Part shown: positions 7,109 to 13,675 of the stretch, one piece after another | How the letters are laid out: every line of letters begins with the position of its first letter | Numbering within the stretch: the stretch's first letter is position 1 | NCBI GenBank assembly: GCA_946886725.1 | Contig: CAMPJF010000008.1 | Location: 1 to 16,446, forward strand | DNA: 16,446 nt | Origin: an uncultured Candidatus Saccharibacteria bacterium | Lineage (GTDB): Bacteria; Patescibacteria; Saccharimonadia; Saccharimonadales; UBA6022 | Reading direction: 5' to 3' | Made by a program: the position numbers and the translations under genes | The notes under the pieces: generated by a model | What the model was told of the DNA's origin: nothing | Databases searched by the model: none | Seen by the model: only the letters and a program-made list of their open reading frames with translations

Positions 7109-7130
7109 ACCCGAAAGGAGATTAGCAGTT

Positions 7131-8312
7131 ATGGATATCAATTCCAGCAGCCTTAGCACAAATCAGCAGCCCATCGCACGTAAGGGTGATCTATTGAACA
7201 ACTCACAAGTACTCGACACATCCGCACCAACCGAACTCATTCGTCGTAATTTCGTCGCCGTTATCATTCCGGCGCGAAACGAATCAGAACTCATTCTTTC
7301 AACTCTCGACTCACTCACAAGTCAAACAAGAAAACCCGATGCGATTATCGTTGTTGCAAACAATTGCACCGATCATGGTCGCACGGCAGGGCTCGCACGT
7401 GCTATTTCAGGTGTAACGGTTTATGAAATGGAGAACAACCCGTTTCTAAAGGCTGGCGCCCTGAACTACGGCCTCGCACAGGCCATGGCGAATGGCCTAA
7501 TGCCGGAATACGTCGTTACAATTGACGCGGATACAATCCTTGCGCCGGATTTTATCAAGAATTCGGTACATGTATTGGCGTGTCAGCCGCATGTCGGCGC
7601 TGTCTCGGCGGTGTGTGATGGCAAAGTAAAGCTGGGAAAGACCTGGTTTGAAAAAACACTCGCAGCGGTCCAGCGAGCAGAATATGCTCGGGCAAGCTTT
7701 ACGCGAGTGCGAACAAACATCCACACCCTGTCGGGAGCTGGTACGGTCATTCGCGCTGAAGCGATCTTGGACGTACTTTCGGACCGTCAGATGCTGTTCG
7801 CGGAGACTGATGACAACCTTGTCGAAGATTTTGAGATGACCCTTGAACTCAAACGGCACGGATGGAAGTGTGTCAACAACTACTACTGCCGCGCAGAAAC
7901 GGATTTGATGCTTTCTGTGACCGATCTGATGAAGCAGCGGTATCGCTGGGTTCACGGAACGATCAACGAACTGCGTCGTCGTGGCTGGAAGCGTGAAACG
8001 CGCACCAGTATTATGACGATGTGGTATGCGATATTAAGCATCCCCGTTTTTCATTTGTGGCCATTGCTATTTATGTACCATGTGATTGCCGGCAATCCTG
8101 CAATCCAGGATTTCTGGTTTCTCACGCTCGTAATGGCATTCCAGGCAATCAGCGTTCATCGCCTTGGTTGGAAATCGATGGTAGTGGCCGCGCTATTGCT
8201 GCCCGATTTACTTTTTGGAGTACTTCGGCACGCATGGATAGTAAAATCGCTCTTCAATGCCTATGTGCCGCAACTGGTACTGCAGCGAAGCAAGCCTCAG
8301 TACTCGTGGTAG
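7131..8312 (+). CDS. Membrane glycosyltransferase family 2 (processive polysaccharide synthase type), copy 1
   Basis: A 393-aa protein with a GT-A domain followed by membrane spans. It has VAVIIPARNE (nucleotide-binding start), DAD (132-134, the metal-binding DxD), a GAG/IRAE acceptor region, ED (232-233, the catalytic base region) and QRYRW (269-273, the QxxRW signature of processive beta-glycan synthases such as PgaC/IcaA, BcsA and HasA). About three hydrophobic segments follow (298-320, 326-345, 350-368). It probably uses a UDP-sugar to extend a beta-linked glycan at the inner membrane. A short N-terminal 40 residues is polar, with no leading membrane span. AAAGGAG precedes the start. The stop codon abuts the Shine-Dalgarno of the next small gene. 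The related copy is at 11247-12518. The sugar is unknown; poly-GlcNAc is suggested only by the nearby deacetylase. Confidence 0.9.
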   Translation: MDINSSSLSTNQQPIARKGDLLNNSQVLDTSAPTELIRRNFVAVIIPARNESELILSTLDSLTSQTRKPDAIIVVANNCTDHGRTAGLARAISGVTVYEMENNPFLKAGALNYGLAQAMANGLMPEYVVTIDADTILAPDFIKNSVHVLACQPHVGAVSAVCDGKVKLGKTWFEKTLAAVQRAEYARASFTRVRTNIHTLSGAGTVIRAEAILDVLSDRQMLFAETDDNLVEDFEMTLELKRHGWKCVNNYYCRAETDLMLSVTDLMKQRYRWVHGTINELRRRGWKRETRTSIMTMWYAILSIPVFHLWPLLFMYHVIAGNPAIQDFWFLTLVMAFQAISVHRLGWKSMVVAALLLPDLLFGVLRHAWIVKSLFNAYVPQLVLQRSKPQYSW

Positions 8313-8322
8313 GAGAATAACA

Positions 8323-8496
8323 ATGCTAATCATTTCCGAAGGCCTAATGGCGGCGTTGGGGTTTATGGTTGCGATGTACCCCGGACAACTGCTGCTGCTT
8401 GCAATTGCAGTTGTCTCTATCATGGCGGCGGTTGCTCTGTTGATAAATGGAACGACTCGTCGTCGACGCGAGGCGCGGGTAGCCGGCCTGCGTTAA
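8323..8496 (+). CDS. 57-aa single-span membrane protein with Arg-rich tail, GT2 partner
   Basis: Begins at the ATG 8323, chosen because AGGAG (8311-8315) lies 7 nt before it and overlaps the end of the glycosyltransferase; an ATG further upstream in this frame lies inside that gene. The protein is almost all membrane: hydrophobic from about 10 to 43, then NGTTRRRREARVAGLR, a positive cytoplasmic end. Position and size recall the small partner proteins of PNAG synthases (PgaD/IcaD), but there is no clear sequence match. A similar small membrane protein follows the second glycosyltransferase on the other strand (11035-11244). A role as synthase partner is inference from context. Confidence 0.68.
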   Translation: MLIISEGLMAALGFMVAMYPGQLLLLAIAVVSIMAAVALLINGTTRRRREARVAGLR

Positions 8497-8554
8497 CGTG
8501 TACCCCAGTTAAATTGGAAGCGGCTCACCGCGTTCAGCTTTTCTGGGGTACACG
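8497..8554 (+). repeat. Long perfect inverted repeat with nested hairpin, directly after the small membrane gene
   Basis: CGTGTACCCCAG (8497-8508) and CTGGGGTACACG (8543-8554) are perfect 12-bp arms around a 34-nt loop. The loop itself folds: GAAGCGG with CCGCGTTC (one bulge) around CTCA. The first arm begins at the base after the stop codon. A T-rich stretch (8564-8573) follows only after 9 nt, so it may be an inefficient terminator, an mRNA 3' stabiliser or the end of a small RNA. Confidence 0.6.
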
Positions 8555-8598
8555 CCCACTCACTTTATTTTTTAGTAATTATTCCGTTAGGTGAACAA

Positions 8599-8604
8599 TA
8601 TAAT
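8599..8604 (+). promoter_or_regulatory. -10 element for the deacetylase gene
   Basis: A perfect TATAAT 30 nt before the ATG, with no convincing -35 at 16-18 nt. Transcription would start near 8611, leaving a short leader with AGGAGGA (8620-8626). Confidence 0.5.
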
Positions 8605-8633
8605 GCACACATGTACGCGAGGAGGAATGTCCT

Positions 8634-10838
8634 ATGAACAAAGCACGATTATTAATTTTAAGCCTGTTTGGTGTTGGTGTCGGGTTTTTGCTTGGCGGGC
8701 AACCGGCATCAGCGGCGACTTCGGCAAACTTGATTGCCAATCCGTCCCTCGAGACTGCCGCCACGTCCACGACACCACAGTCCTGGGCTTCAAATAAATG
8801 GGGGACGAATACTTCAACGTTTACATATTTAACTACCGGCCGTACCGGAGCTCGAAGTGTAAAGGTGCAGTCCACCGCCTACACCTCTGGTGACGCGAAA
8901 TGGTTCGCAAACCCCGTCAACGTTACACCAGGTACGGTATATACGTACTCGGACTATTATCAATCAACTGCAACGAGTCGTTACGTCGTTCAATATACAT
9001 CATCGACCGGAGCTAATACGTATCAGGAATTGGCAACCGCACCAGCAGCCGCCGGATGGGCACAAGCAACGCGCACCTTTACTCCGCCGACTGGTACGCA
9101 AAAAGCGTCAGTGTTCCATCTCCTTTCGGCGGTAGGTTCACTGACGATTGACGATGTTAGTTTGACCTATGAAACAACAACGACACCTCCCCCACCTCCG
9201 CCGCCAGCGACAGGTAATCTAGTGCCAAATCCTTCGCTTGAAACTGCATCAGGCACGCCCGCTAATCCTGTAAGCTGGCTCAATAATAAATGGGGTACAA
9301 ATACAGCGACGTTTAGCTATGAAACAAACGGAAGGACTGGCGGTCGCAGTGTAAAGACGACGCTGAGTGGATATACAAGTGGTGACGCTAAATGGTACTT
9401 CGAGCCAGTAGCGGTGCAGCCTAGCAAAACGTACGAGGTTAGTACATATTACAAATCTACTGCTCCAACGCACACATTGCTAGTCACTTACGATGCAGCT
9501 AATACGCCGACATACATCGATTTGAATGTCGCAGTACCGGCGAGTCCAACTGCATGGACGGAGGCAAAAGCAACAGTCGCAACGCCAGCTAATGCTGTAA
9601 AAATGAGTGTCTTTCACGTCTTAGAGGCGAACGGAACATTACAACTGGACGATGTGAGCGTAACGCCTGCTGCGACGCCACCTGTCTCGAGTAATCCTGT
9701 CGCTAATCCATCCGTAGAAACGGAAGCAAACACAACAACGCCGGCGCAGTGGGTGTCAAATAAATGGGGCACCAATACGACGACCTTTCAATATGTGAAA
9801 AATGATGGCCATGACGGCACGAAAAGCGTTAAGACTACGATTAGTGCATATACCGACGGTGATGCAAAGTGGTATCCGCAGCCATTCTGGCTGACTACTG
9901 GTAAACAATATCGTTTTACGATGTGGTACAAGACAAACACGCAGCCACAGGCGACAGTGATGTTTACCCGAGCGGATGGTAGTCAATACTTCTTTGGTAT
10001 GCCAAAGCCGCTTCCGCCGGCAAACTCCGCGACGACTTGGCAACAATACGTAGGGACATTCTCTGTACCAAACGACGCAGTTAGTGTATCGCCATTTATG
10101 TTTATCGGTTCGGTCGGGTTTTTGCAGGTAGATAACGCAAAAGTCGATCCATATACACCGGTTGGATTTACTCGACCACTCGTGACACTGACGTTCGATG
10201 ATGGCCACGAGGACAACGCAACGACGGCACTGCCGATTATGCAGGCGCGCAACCTAAGATCAACGCAGTGTTATGCTACGCAGTTCATACAAGGCTCTAC
10301 GACAGCGCAGGCTGATGTCGCGAAGTTCAAAAATGCGGGGCATGAGATATGTTCACATACGATCACCCACCCATTCCTTACGCAGGTAAATGCTACGCAA
10401 CTGACGAATGAATTACTACAGTCGCGGGACTACCTTCGTACATTGACTGGCGCGCCGGTTAATAACTTCGCCACTCCTTACGGCGACTATAATCAAACAG
10501 TTAATACTGAAATCAAAAAGTATTATCGTTCGCACCGTACGGTAGATGAAGGATATAACTCGAAAGATAACTTTGATATTTATCGATTGCGCGTGCAGAA
10601 TATGCTGTCAAATACGACGATTGCACAATATCAGAGTTGGCTGGACCAAGCCAAGGCGACAAATACCTGGTTGATATTGGTATATCACCGCGTAACACCT
10701 GCTGGAGCTGCCGACACTGGCCAATTCGATACTCGCATTGAAGACTTTGGTCCGCAAATGGATAGACTAGTATCTAGCGGATTGATGGTAAAGACGTACA
10801 ACGATGCGCTAGATGAAGTCGTACCCCAGCTTCCATAG
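8634..10838 (+). CDS. Secreted polysaccharide deacetylase (NodB/CE4) with three CBM-like repeats
   Basis: A 734-aa protein. The signal peptide MNKARLLILSLFGVGVGFLL runs to ASA at about residue 28. Three tandem repeats (about 32-178, 195-345, 354-505) each start NPSLET/NPSVET and carry NKWGTNT, GRTG or its equivalent, and SGDAKW; they look like CBM4/9-type beta-sandwich carbohydrate-binding modules. A Thr/Pro linker (about 179-193) separates the first two. The NodB domain follows from about 510: TFDDG (520-524, metal Asp523), SHTITH (His575 and His579), ATPYG (613-617) and LVYH (His685). The usual Arg of motif 3 (RxPyG) is Ala613. It removes N-acetyl groups from a surface glycan outside the cell. 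AGGAGGA precedes the start. It lies between the two GT2 cassettes, suggesting that it modifies their product. No sorting motif or C-terminal anchor is seen; the CBMs would hold it at the surface. Confidence 0.9.
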   Translation: MNKARLLILSLFGVGVGFLLGGQPASAATSANLIANPSLETAATSTTPQSWASNKWGTNTSTFTYLTTGRTGARSVKVQSTAYTSGDAKWFANPVNVTPGTVYTYSDYYQSTATSRYVVQYTSSTGANTYQELATAPAAAGWAQATRTFTPPTGTQKASVFHLLSAVGSLTIDDVSLTYETTTTPPPPPPPATGNLVPNPSLETASGTPANPVSWLNNKWGTNTATFSYETNGRTGGRSVKTTLSGYTSGDAKWYFEPVAVQPSKTYEVSTYYKSTAPTHTLLVTYDAANTPTYIDLNVAVPASPTAWTEAKATVATPANAVKMSVFHVLEANGTLQLDDVSVTPAATPPVSSNPVANPSVETEANTTTPAQWVSNKWGTNTTTFQYVKNDGHDGTKSVKTTISAYTDGDAKWYPQPFWLTTGKQYRFTMWYKTNTQPQATVMFTRADGSQYFFGMPKPLPPANSATTWQQYVGTFSVPNDAVSVSPFMFIGSVGFLQVDNAKVDPYTPVGFTRPLVTLTFDDGHEDNATTALPIMQARNLRSTQCYATQFIQGSTTAQADVAKFKNAGHEICSHTITHPFLTQVNATQLTNELLQSRDYLRTLTGAPVNNFATPYGDYNQTVNTEIKKYYRSHRTVDEGYNSKDNFDIYRLRVQNMLSNTTIAQYQSWLDQAKATNTWLILVYHRVTPAGAADTGQFDTRIEDFGPQMDRLVSSGLMVKTYNDALDEVVPQLP

Positions 10839-10852
10839 CGCGTAAGTATATC

Positions 10853-10885
10853 AATAATACGACCGCCACGTGCGGTCGTATTATT
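10853..10885 (+). terminator. Terminator after the deacetylase gene
   Basis: AATAATACGACCGC (10853-10866) and GCGGTCGTATTATT (10872-10885) are perfect 14-bp arms with a 5-nt loop, 14 bp past the stop. The U-rich end lies in the stem itself (TATTATT), followed by AGTTTG. It sits in the convergent gap with the 11035-11244 gene and may work in both directions. Confidence 0.78.
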
Positions 10886-10922
10886 AGTTTGTATCTGTCT
10901 ACTCGCGGTACTGTATGATGGG

Positions 10923-10950
10923 TAAAAAAATAGCACCACGGTCGTGGTGC
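10923..10950 (-). terminator. Terminator for the second glycosyltransferase operon
   Basis: On the minus strand GCACCACG (10950-10943) and CGTGGTGC (10940-10933) form a GC-rich stem, followed by TA and seven T (10930-10924). This is a textbook intrinsic terminator, 85 nt past the stop of the 69-aa gene. Confidence 0.85.
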
Positions 10951-10956
10951 GTTTGC

Positions 10957-11039
10957 AGTAGGCTGCGATTTGCAATTTACATGAATGTGCCGCTATGGGC
11001 AAGCAGCGTGAATCTGCTTGCCCATAGCGATGGCCTACT
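10957..11039 (-). repeat. Structured 3' untranslated region with a 16-bp perfect hairpin inside an outer stem
   Basis: CGCTATGGGCAAGCAG (10991-11006) and CTGCTTGCCCATAGCG (11014-11029) are perfect arms with a 7-nt loop. Around them AGTAGGC (10957-10963) pairs with GCCTACT (11033-11039), which includes the stop codon of the 69-aa gene. There is no T-tract next to the 16-bp hairpin; the true terminator is further on. This could protect the mRNA end or be a 3'-derived small RNA. Confidence 0.6.
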
Positions 11040-11244
11040 TGCGACGGAAGGTAAACCGCCGCGGCTGCGGGCCGACGTTCGCCTGCACCGCATCACGTCG
11101 TGCGTTCAGCTGCGACATGACGATCAGTGCGACGCCCAGCGCCAAGAGTGCGAGTGCGATGAAGAACCATGCGTCGTTTGCTCCCGTGTAGGCGAGTGCT
11201 CCGCCGGATGCAACGCTTGCGACTCCAGTGTTACCGTAGTTCAT
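11035..11244 (-). CDS. 69-aa single-span membrane protein with LAYTG motif and basic tail, GT2 partner
   Basis: A short polar N-terminus (1-16), then LAYTG (17-21), a membrane helix (about 26-46) and a basic tail ending RRFTFRRK. The order LAxTG, hydrophobic span, basic end is that of a cell-wall sorting signal (LAxTG is the class E sortase form). However, there is almost nothing before the motif, no separate signal peptide, and a longer tail than usual. A tail-anchored partner of the glycosyltransferase is an alternative. GGGAG placed in the last codons of the glycosyltransferase gene gives a good start; only 2 bp separate stop and ATG. It mirrors the 57-aa gene after the first GT2 in position and topology, though sequence similarity is not evident. 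Confidence 0.68.
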   Translation of the reverse strand: MNYGNTGVASVASGGALAYTGANDAWFFIALALLALGVALIVMSQLNARRDAVQANVGPQPRRFTFRRK

Positions 11245-11246
11245 TT

Positions 11247-12518
11247 TTACTCCCAGTGTTGTTGTTTTGAACGGTACGACATGATGACTGACGAAATAAC
11301 CCAGTAGTGTCGAATGACACTATAGATCAGATCGGGTATCACCGTAAGGATGACAAGCATGGACTTCCACCCCATTTTATGCGACATCCATGCCTGGTAA
11401 ACTCCCATAAGGGCAAGCAACCATAAATCTGCAATAGACGTCGTTCCCCTGGCGATGCCATGGATAATCAATACAGGCCACAAATAAAACAGCGGCAGGA
11501 TTGAAAGACCAAAGATCATTACCAAAGAACTCGTGCGAGCTTCGCGGCTAAACTTACGTCGCCGCAACTCATCGATCGTTCCTCTGACCCAACGTTTGCG
11601 CTGCCGAACGAGTGTCGGCAGGGTTCGCATCAGATCAGTATGGGCGATCGAATAATAGTTGTTCGTGCATCGCCACCCGAGTTTTTTAATATCGAGTGTC
11701 AATGTGAAATCTTCGACAAGGTTGTCATCACGCTCCGCATACAAACAGGCTGTGGCTGTGCTGCGTTGCTGTTTTGAGGCAAGAAGTTGAAGAATCGGCT
11801 CGGCTCGTATGATCGAGCCAGCACCTGACATCGTGTGGATGTCGCTTCTGATACGGAGCGTTCCCGCTCTCGCGTATTCGACTTCCTGCATCCAAATGAT
11901 CGCCATATTAAAGATCGAAACAATGAACGAAAATACGAACTTTATTAGCAGGCTGTAGGTATTTTGATATCTGTCGTCCAGATGTGCCGCACGCTTAGGG
12001 GGCCAGGATGGCAATGAAGCCAATCCTTTTTTCCCTTCGCACACTGCACTCAGAACGCCAAGTTTTTTATCAAACGACATGACGTTCAAGCCTGTTTTTA
12101 GGAAGTCGGGGTCAAAGACCGTGTCGGCATCCATCGTGACGATAAACTCAGGTATCGTGCCCTCTTTGATGAGGTGGCGAAACCCGGTATTCAGTGCACC
12201 AGCCTTTTTATAGGTATTGCCCGATGTCTCAAGAACGGTGACGCCCATTCCTTTTGCAATATCGACAGTTTTGTCCGATGAATTATCGGATATAACGACG
12301 ATTTGGTCAGGAGTGCGCGTTAGATTCTTGAGTGAATCGATTGTCGCAGCTATGTCTTTTTCCTCGTTGTGAGCAGGAACAAGAACCGCTACGGTGTCTC
12401 GTAGAATTCGTAGGTTTTCAGGCGAAGTCTCGATACGCCGTGGAGGCGGATGTTTGACATACGCCTTGCGGTTTATAACACTTCTCGTCTGAATAGACGG
12501 CCTGAGCACCGTATTCAT
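11247..12518 (-). CDS. Membrane glycosyltransferase family 2 (processive polysaccharide synthase type), copy 2
   Basis: A 423-aa paralogue of the protein at 7131-8312. Motifs: VAVLVPAHNE, DAD (130-132), ED (269-270) and QRKRW (306-310), with membrane spans at about 331-355, 363-378 and 387-405. Many blocks match copy 1, such as YVVTIDADT versus FIVTMDADT and SGAGTVIRAE versus SGAGSIIRAE. Copy 2 has about 32 extra residues between CEGK and QEVEYAR (about 164-210), including the strongly hydrophobic stretch IKFVFSFIVSIFNMAIIWM, which copy 1 lacks. AAGGA precedes the start. A TTGCGC-17-TATAAT promoter and a palindromic leader lie upstream. The extra segment may be a membrane or interfacial helix and could change the acceptor or product. 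Expected role: inner-membrane beta-glycan synthesis, substrate unknown. Confidence 0.9.
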   Translation of the reverse strand: MNTVLRPSIQTRSVINRKAYVKHPPPRRIETSPENLRILRDTVAVLVPAHNEEKDIAATIDSLKNLTRTPDQIVVISDNSSDKTVDIAKGMGVTVLETSGNTYKKAGALNTGFRHLIKEGTIPEFIVTMDADTVFDPDFLKTGLNVMSFDKKLGVLSAVCEGKKGLASLPSWPPKRAAHLDDRYQNTYSLLIKFVFSFIVSIFNMAIIWMQEVEYARAGTLRIRSDIHTMSGAGSIIRAEPILQLLASKQQRSTATACLYAERDDNLVEDFTLTLDIKKLGWRCTNNYYSIAHTDLMRTLPTLVRQRKRWVRGTIDELRRRKFSREARTSSLVMIFGLSILPLFYLWPVLIIHGIARGTTSIADLWLLALMGVYQAWMSHKMGWKSMLVILTVIPDLIYSVIRHYWVISSVIMSYRSKQQHWE

Positions 12519-12524
12519 TTTTTA

Positions 12525-12605
12525 TCATCCTTCACTATATATGGCCATATCTCGAAACGAAAACATTCGTATCCAGATACGGCCATATTGGAAGGACATA
12601 TTCAT
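12525..12605 (-). promoter_or_regulatory. Leader of the second glycosyltransferase: palindromic arms and a possible 26-codon leader peptide
   Basis: ATATGGCCATATCT (12539-12552) and AGATACGGCCATAT (12575-12588) match as an inverted repeat at 13 of 14 positions, with an inner ACGAA/TTCGT hairpin (12557-12570). The first arm contains ATATGGCCATAT, itself a perfect palindrome. On the minus strand an ATG at 12605 opens a frame of 26 codons ending TGA at 12527-12525, spanning both arms and ending on the AAGGA region of the glycosyltransferase. The peptide has no clear Shine-Dalgarno, so it is only possible. The element may be an operator pair or an RNA hairpin that controls the downstream gene. 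Confidence 0.5.
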
Positions 12606-12637
12606 GTAAATTGTCAATGAGCGCTTAAAGCTTTTCG

Positions 12638-12666
12638 ATTATAACAGTAATATGTGATTAGCGCAA
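12638..12666 (-). promoter_or_regulatory. Promoter for the second glycosyltransferase operon
   Basis: On the minus strand TTGCGC (12666-12661), exactly 17 nt, and a perfect TATAAT (12643-12638). Start near 12631 gives a leader of about 113 nt to the ATG at 12518, containing the palindromic arms. It lies just after the GH16 gene, so the two genes have separate transcription. Confidence 0.7.
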
Positions 12667-12698
12667 GATTAATTTTATTCTTACATTGTACGATCGGA

Positions 12699-13637
12699 TT
12701 ATTTAACGAGTGGATAGTACGACACATTTTGCACTTCCATTCTCCATGGTCCGTGCTCATCCTGAATCTCCCCGCCACCCGTTCCGCCCATAGCCAGGTT
12801 AAAGATGACATATAGTTGATTGCCGTTGCCAAATGGCCAATGATTTGAATCGTCCGATGTTTTATCGAATGAATGGTATGGCGTATCGTCTACTGTCCAT
12901 GTAATACTGTCCCGTGATATCTCTATCCCGTAGGTGTGGAATGCTTTACTAGCATCTGGTATGGTTATTTCATTTGCACTGCTCTGCGCGTAGGTGTGGA
13001 CCGTACCCTCAACGATGCCGGGACTGTGACCGTAGTGTTCCATGACGTCAACTTCACCGTTCTGCATGTAGGCGCGCGGATCGTCACTCGGTGCCGCAAG
13101 CGCGTTAGTGTGAATCTCATTGTCAGAAAGGAGCCAAAACGCAGGCCATGTCCCCGCTCCTTCGGGTAATTTCATTCGTGCTTCAACTTTTCCATATTCG
13201 AAGGTAAACGCGCCTCTGGTGTCGATGCGTCCAGATGTATAATCGAACGATTGCTTGTCCGGGTCGTCCGGATAGGTGTAATCTGCGCGGTGAGCTTCTA
13301 TAACTAGACCGACGCCCGGTTCGATCCGAACATTTTTATTCTGCGAAGTATACGCCTGCTTTTCGTTGTTGTAGCCAGGCACTCGATAATCTGTCTCGTA
13401 ATGCCAGATACCCGTGTCGAGCCTGGTATCTTTCATGGCGGCAAAATCTTGCGTCCATGCTGGCTCAACAGAGAATTCGGCTCTGTCTCGGAGTGCGTCG
13501 ATTGGGTGTTTGCTTGGGGTGTTGTCGAGGTTCAATATCGCCACACTGGCAATTGCTGCACCCCCTACGAGGCCAGCTAAAAGATATGTCCGTCGTCGGA
13601 TTTCCGTACGCTTTTCATTTTCATACCGATTTATCAT
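12699..13637 (-). CDS. Membrane-anchored glycoside hydrolase family 16 (endo-beta-glucanase/laminarinase type)
   Basis: A 312-aa protein. The basic N-terminus EKRTEIRRRTYLLAG leads into one hydrophobic segment (about 18-36), giving a signal anchor; the RRRTYLL run resembles a twin-arginine motif but no Tat genes are in view. The GH16 domain covers about 60-310: GKVEARMKLP and GTWPAFWLL (149-170), the catalytic EVDVME (Glu195, Asp197, Glu200, in GEVDVMEHYGHSP), TVHTYAQ, FHTYGIEIS, ITWTVDD and the FNLAMGG strand. The ExDxxE form belongs to the laminarinase/lichenase side of the family. It would cut beta-1,3 or mixed beta-glycans outside the cell. No Shine-Dalgarno precedes the ATG; TACTAT (13649-13644) lies 6 nt before it, so a leaderless start is possible. 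It is next to the glycan synthases, so trimming of own polymer or attack on a neighbour's glycan are both possible. Confidence 0.9.
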   Translation of the reverse strand: MINRYENEKRTEIRRRTYLLAGLVGGAAIASVAILNLDNTPSKHPIDALRDRAEFSVEPAWTQDFAAMKDTRLDTGIWHYETDYRVPGYNNEKQAYTSQNKNVRIEPGVGLVIEAHRADYTYPDDPDKQSFDYTSGRIDTRGAFTFEYGKVEARMKLPEGAGTWPAFWLLSDNEIHTNALAAPSDDPRAYMQNGEVDVMEHYGHSPGIVEGTVHTYAQSSANEITIPDASKAFHTYGIEISRDSITWTVDDTPYHSFDKTSDDSNHWPFGNGNQLYVIFNLAMGGTGGGEIQDEHGPWRMEVQNVSYYPLVK

Positions 13638-13675
13638 AGGTCTATAGTAACGTGATTTTTGACAAAAGTATATAC

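Noticed and set aside
7048..7120. Leader of the first glycosyltransferase considered as a cyclic-di-GMP riboswitch
   Set aside because: The conserved core of the GEMM-I motif is not present; only generic inverted repeats are seen.
7497..7955. Minus-strand frame of 152 codons within the first glycosyltransferase
   Set aside because: Opposite a clear GT2 with DxD and QxxRW motifs; the frame has no ribosome site and no recognisable features.
8671..10150. DNA repeats considered as a possible mobile or CRISPR-like array
   Set aside because: The repetition is at protein level, about 150-170 residues per unit, and belongs to the three CBM-like modules of one secreted protein.
9756..10208. Minus-strand frame of 150 codons within the deacetylase
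   Set aside because: Opposite the third CBM-like repeat and start of NodB; Cys/Trp/Arg-rich product is typical of a shadow frame.
10915..11307. Plus-strand frame of 130 codons
   Set aside because: Crosses the terminator and the 16-bp hairpin and lies opposite the 69-aa gene; the Cys-rich product is not credible.
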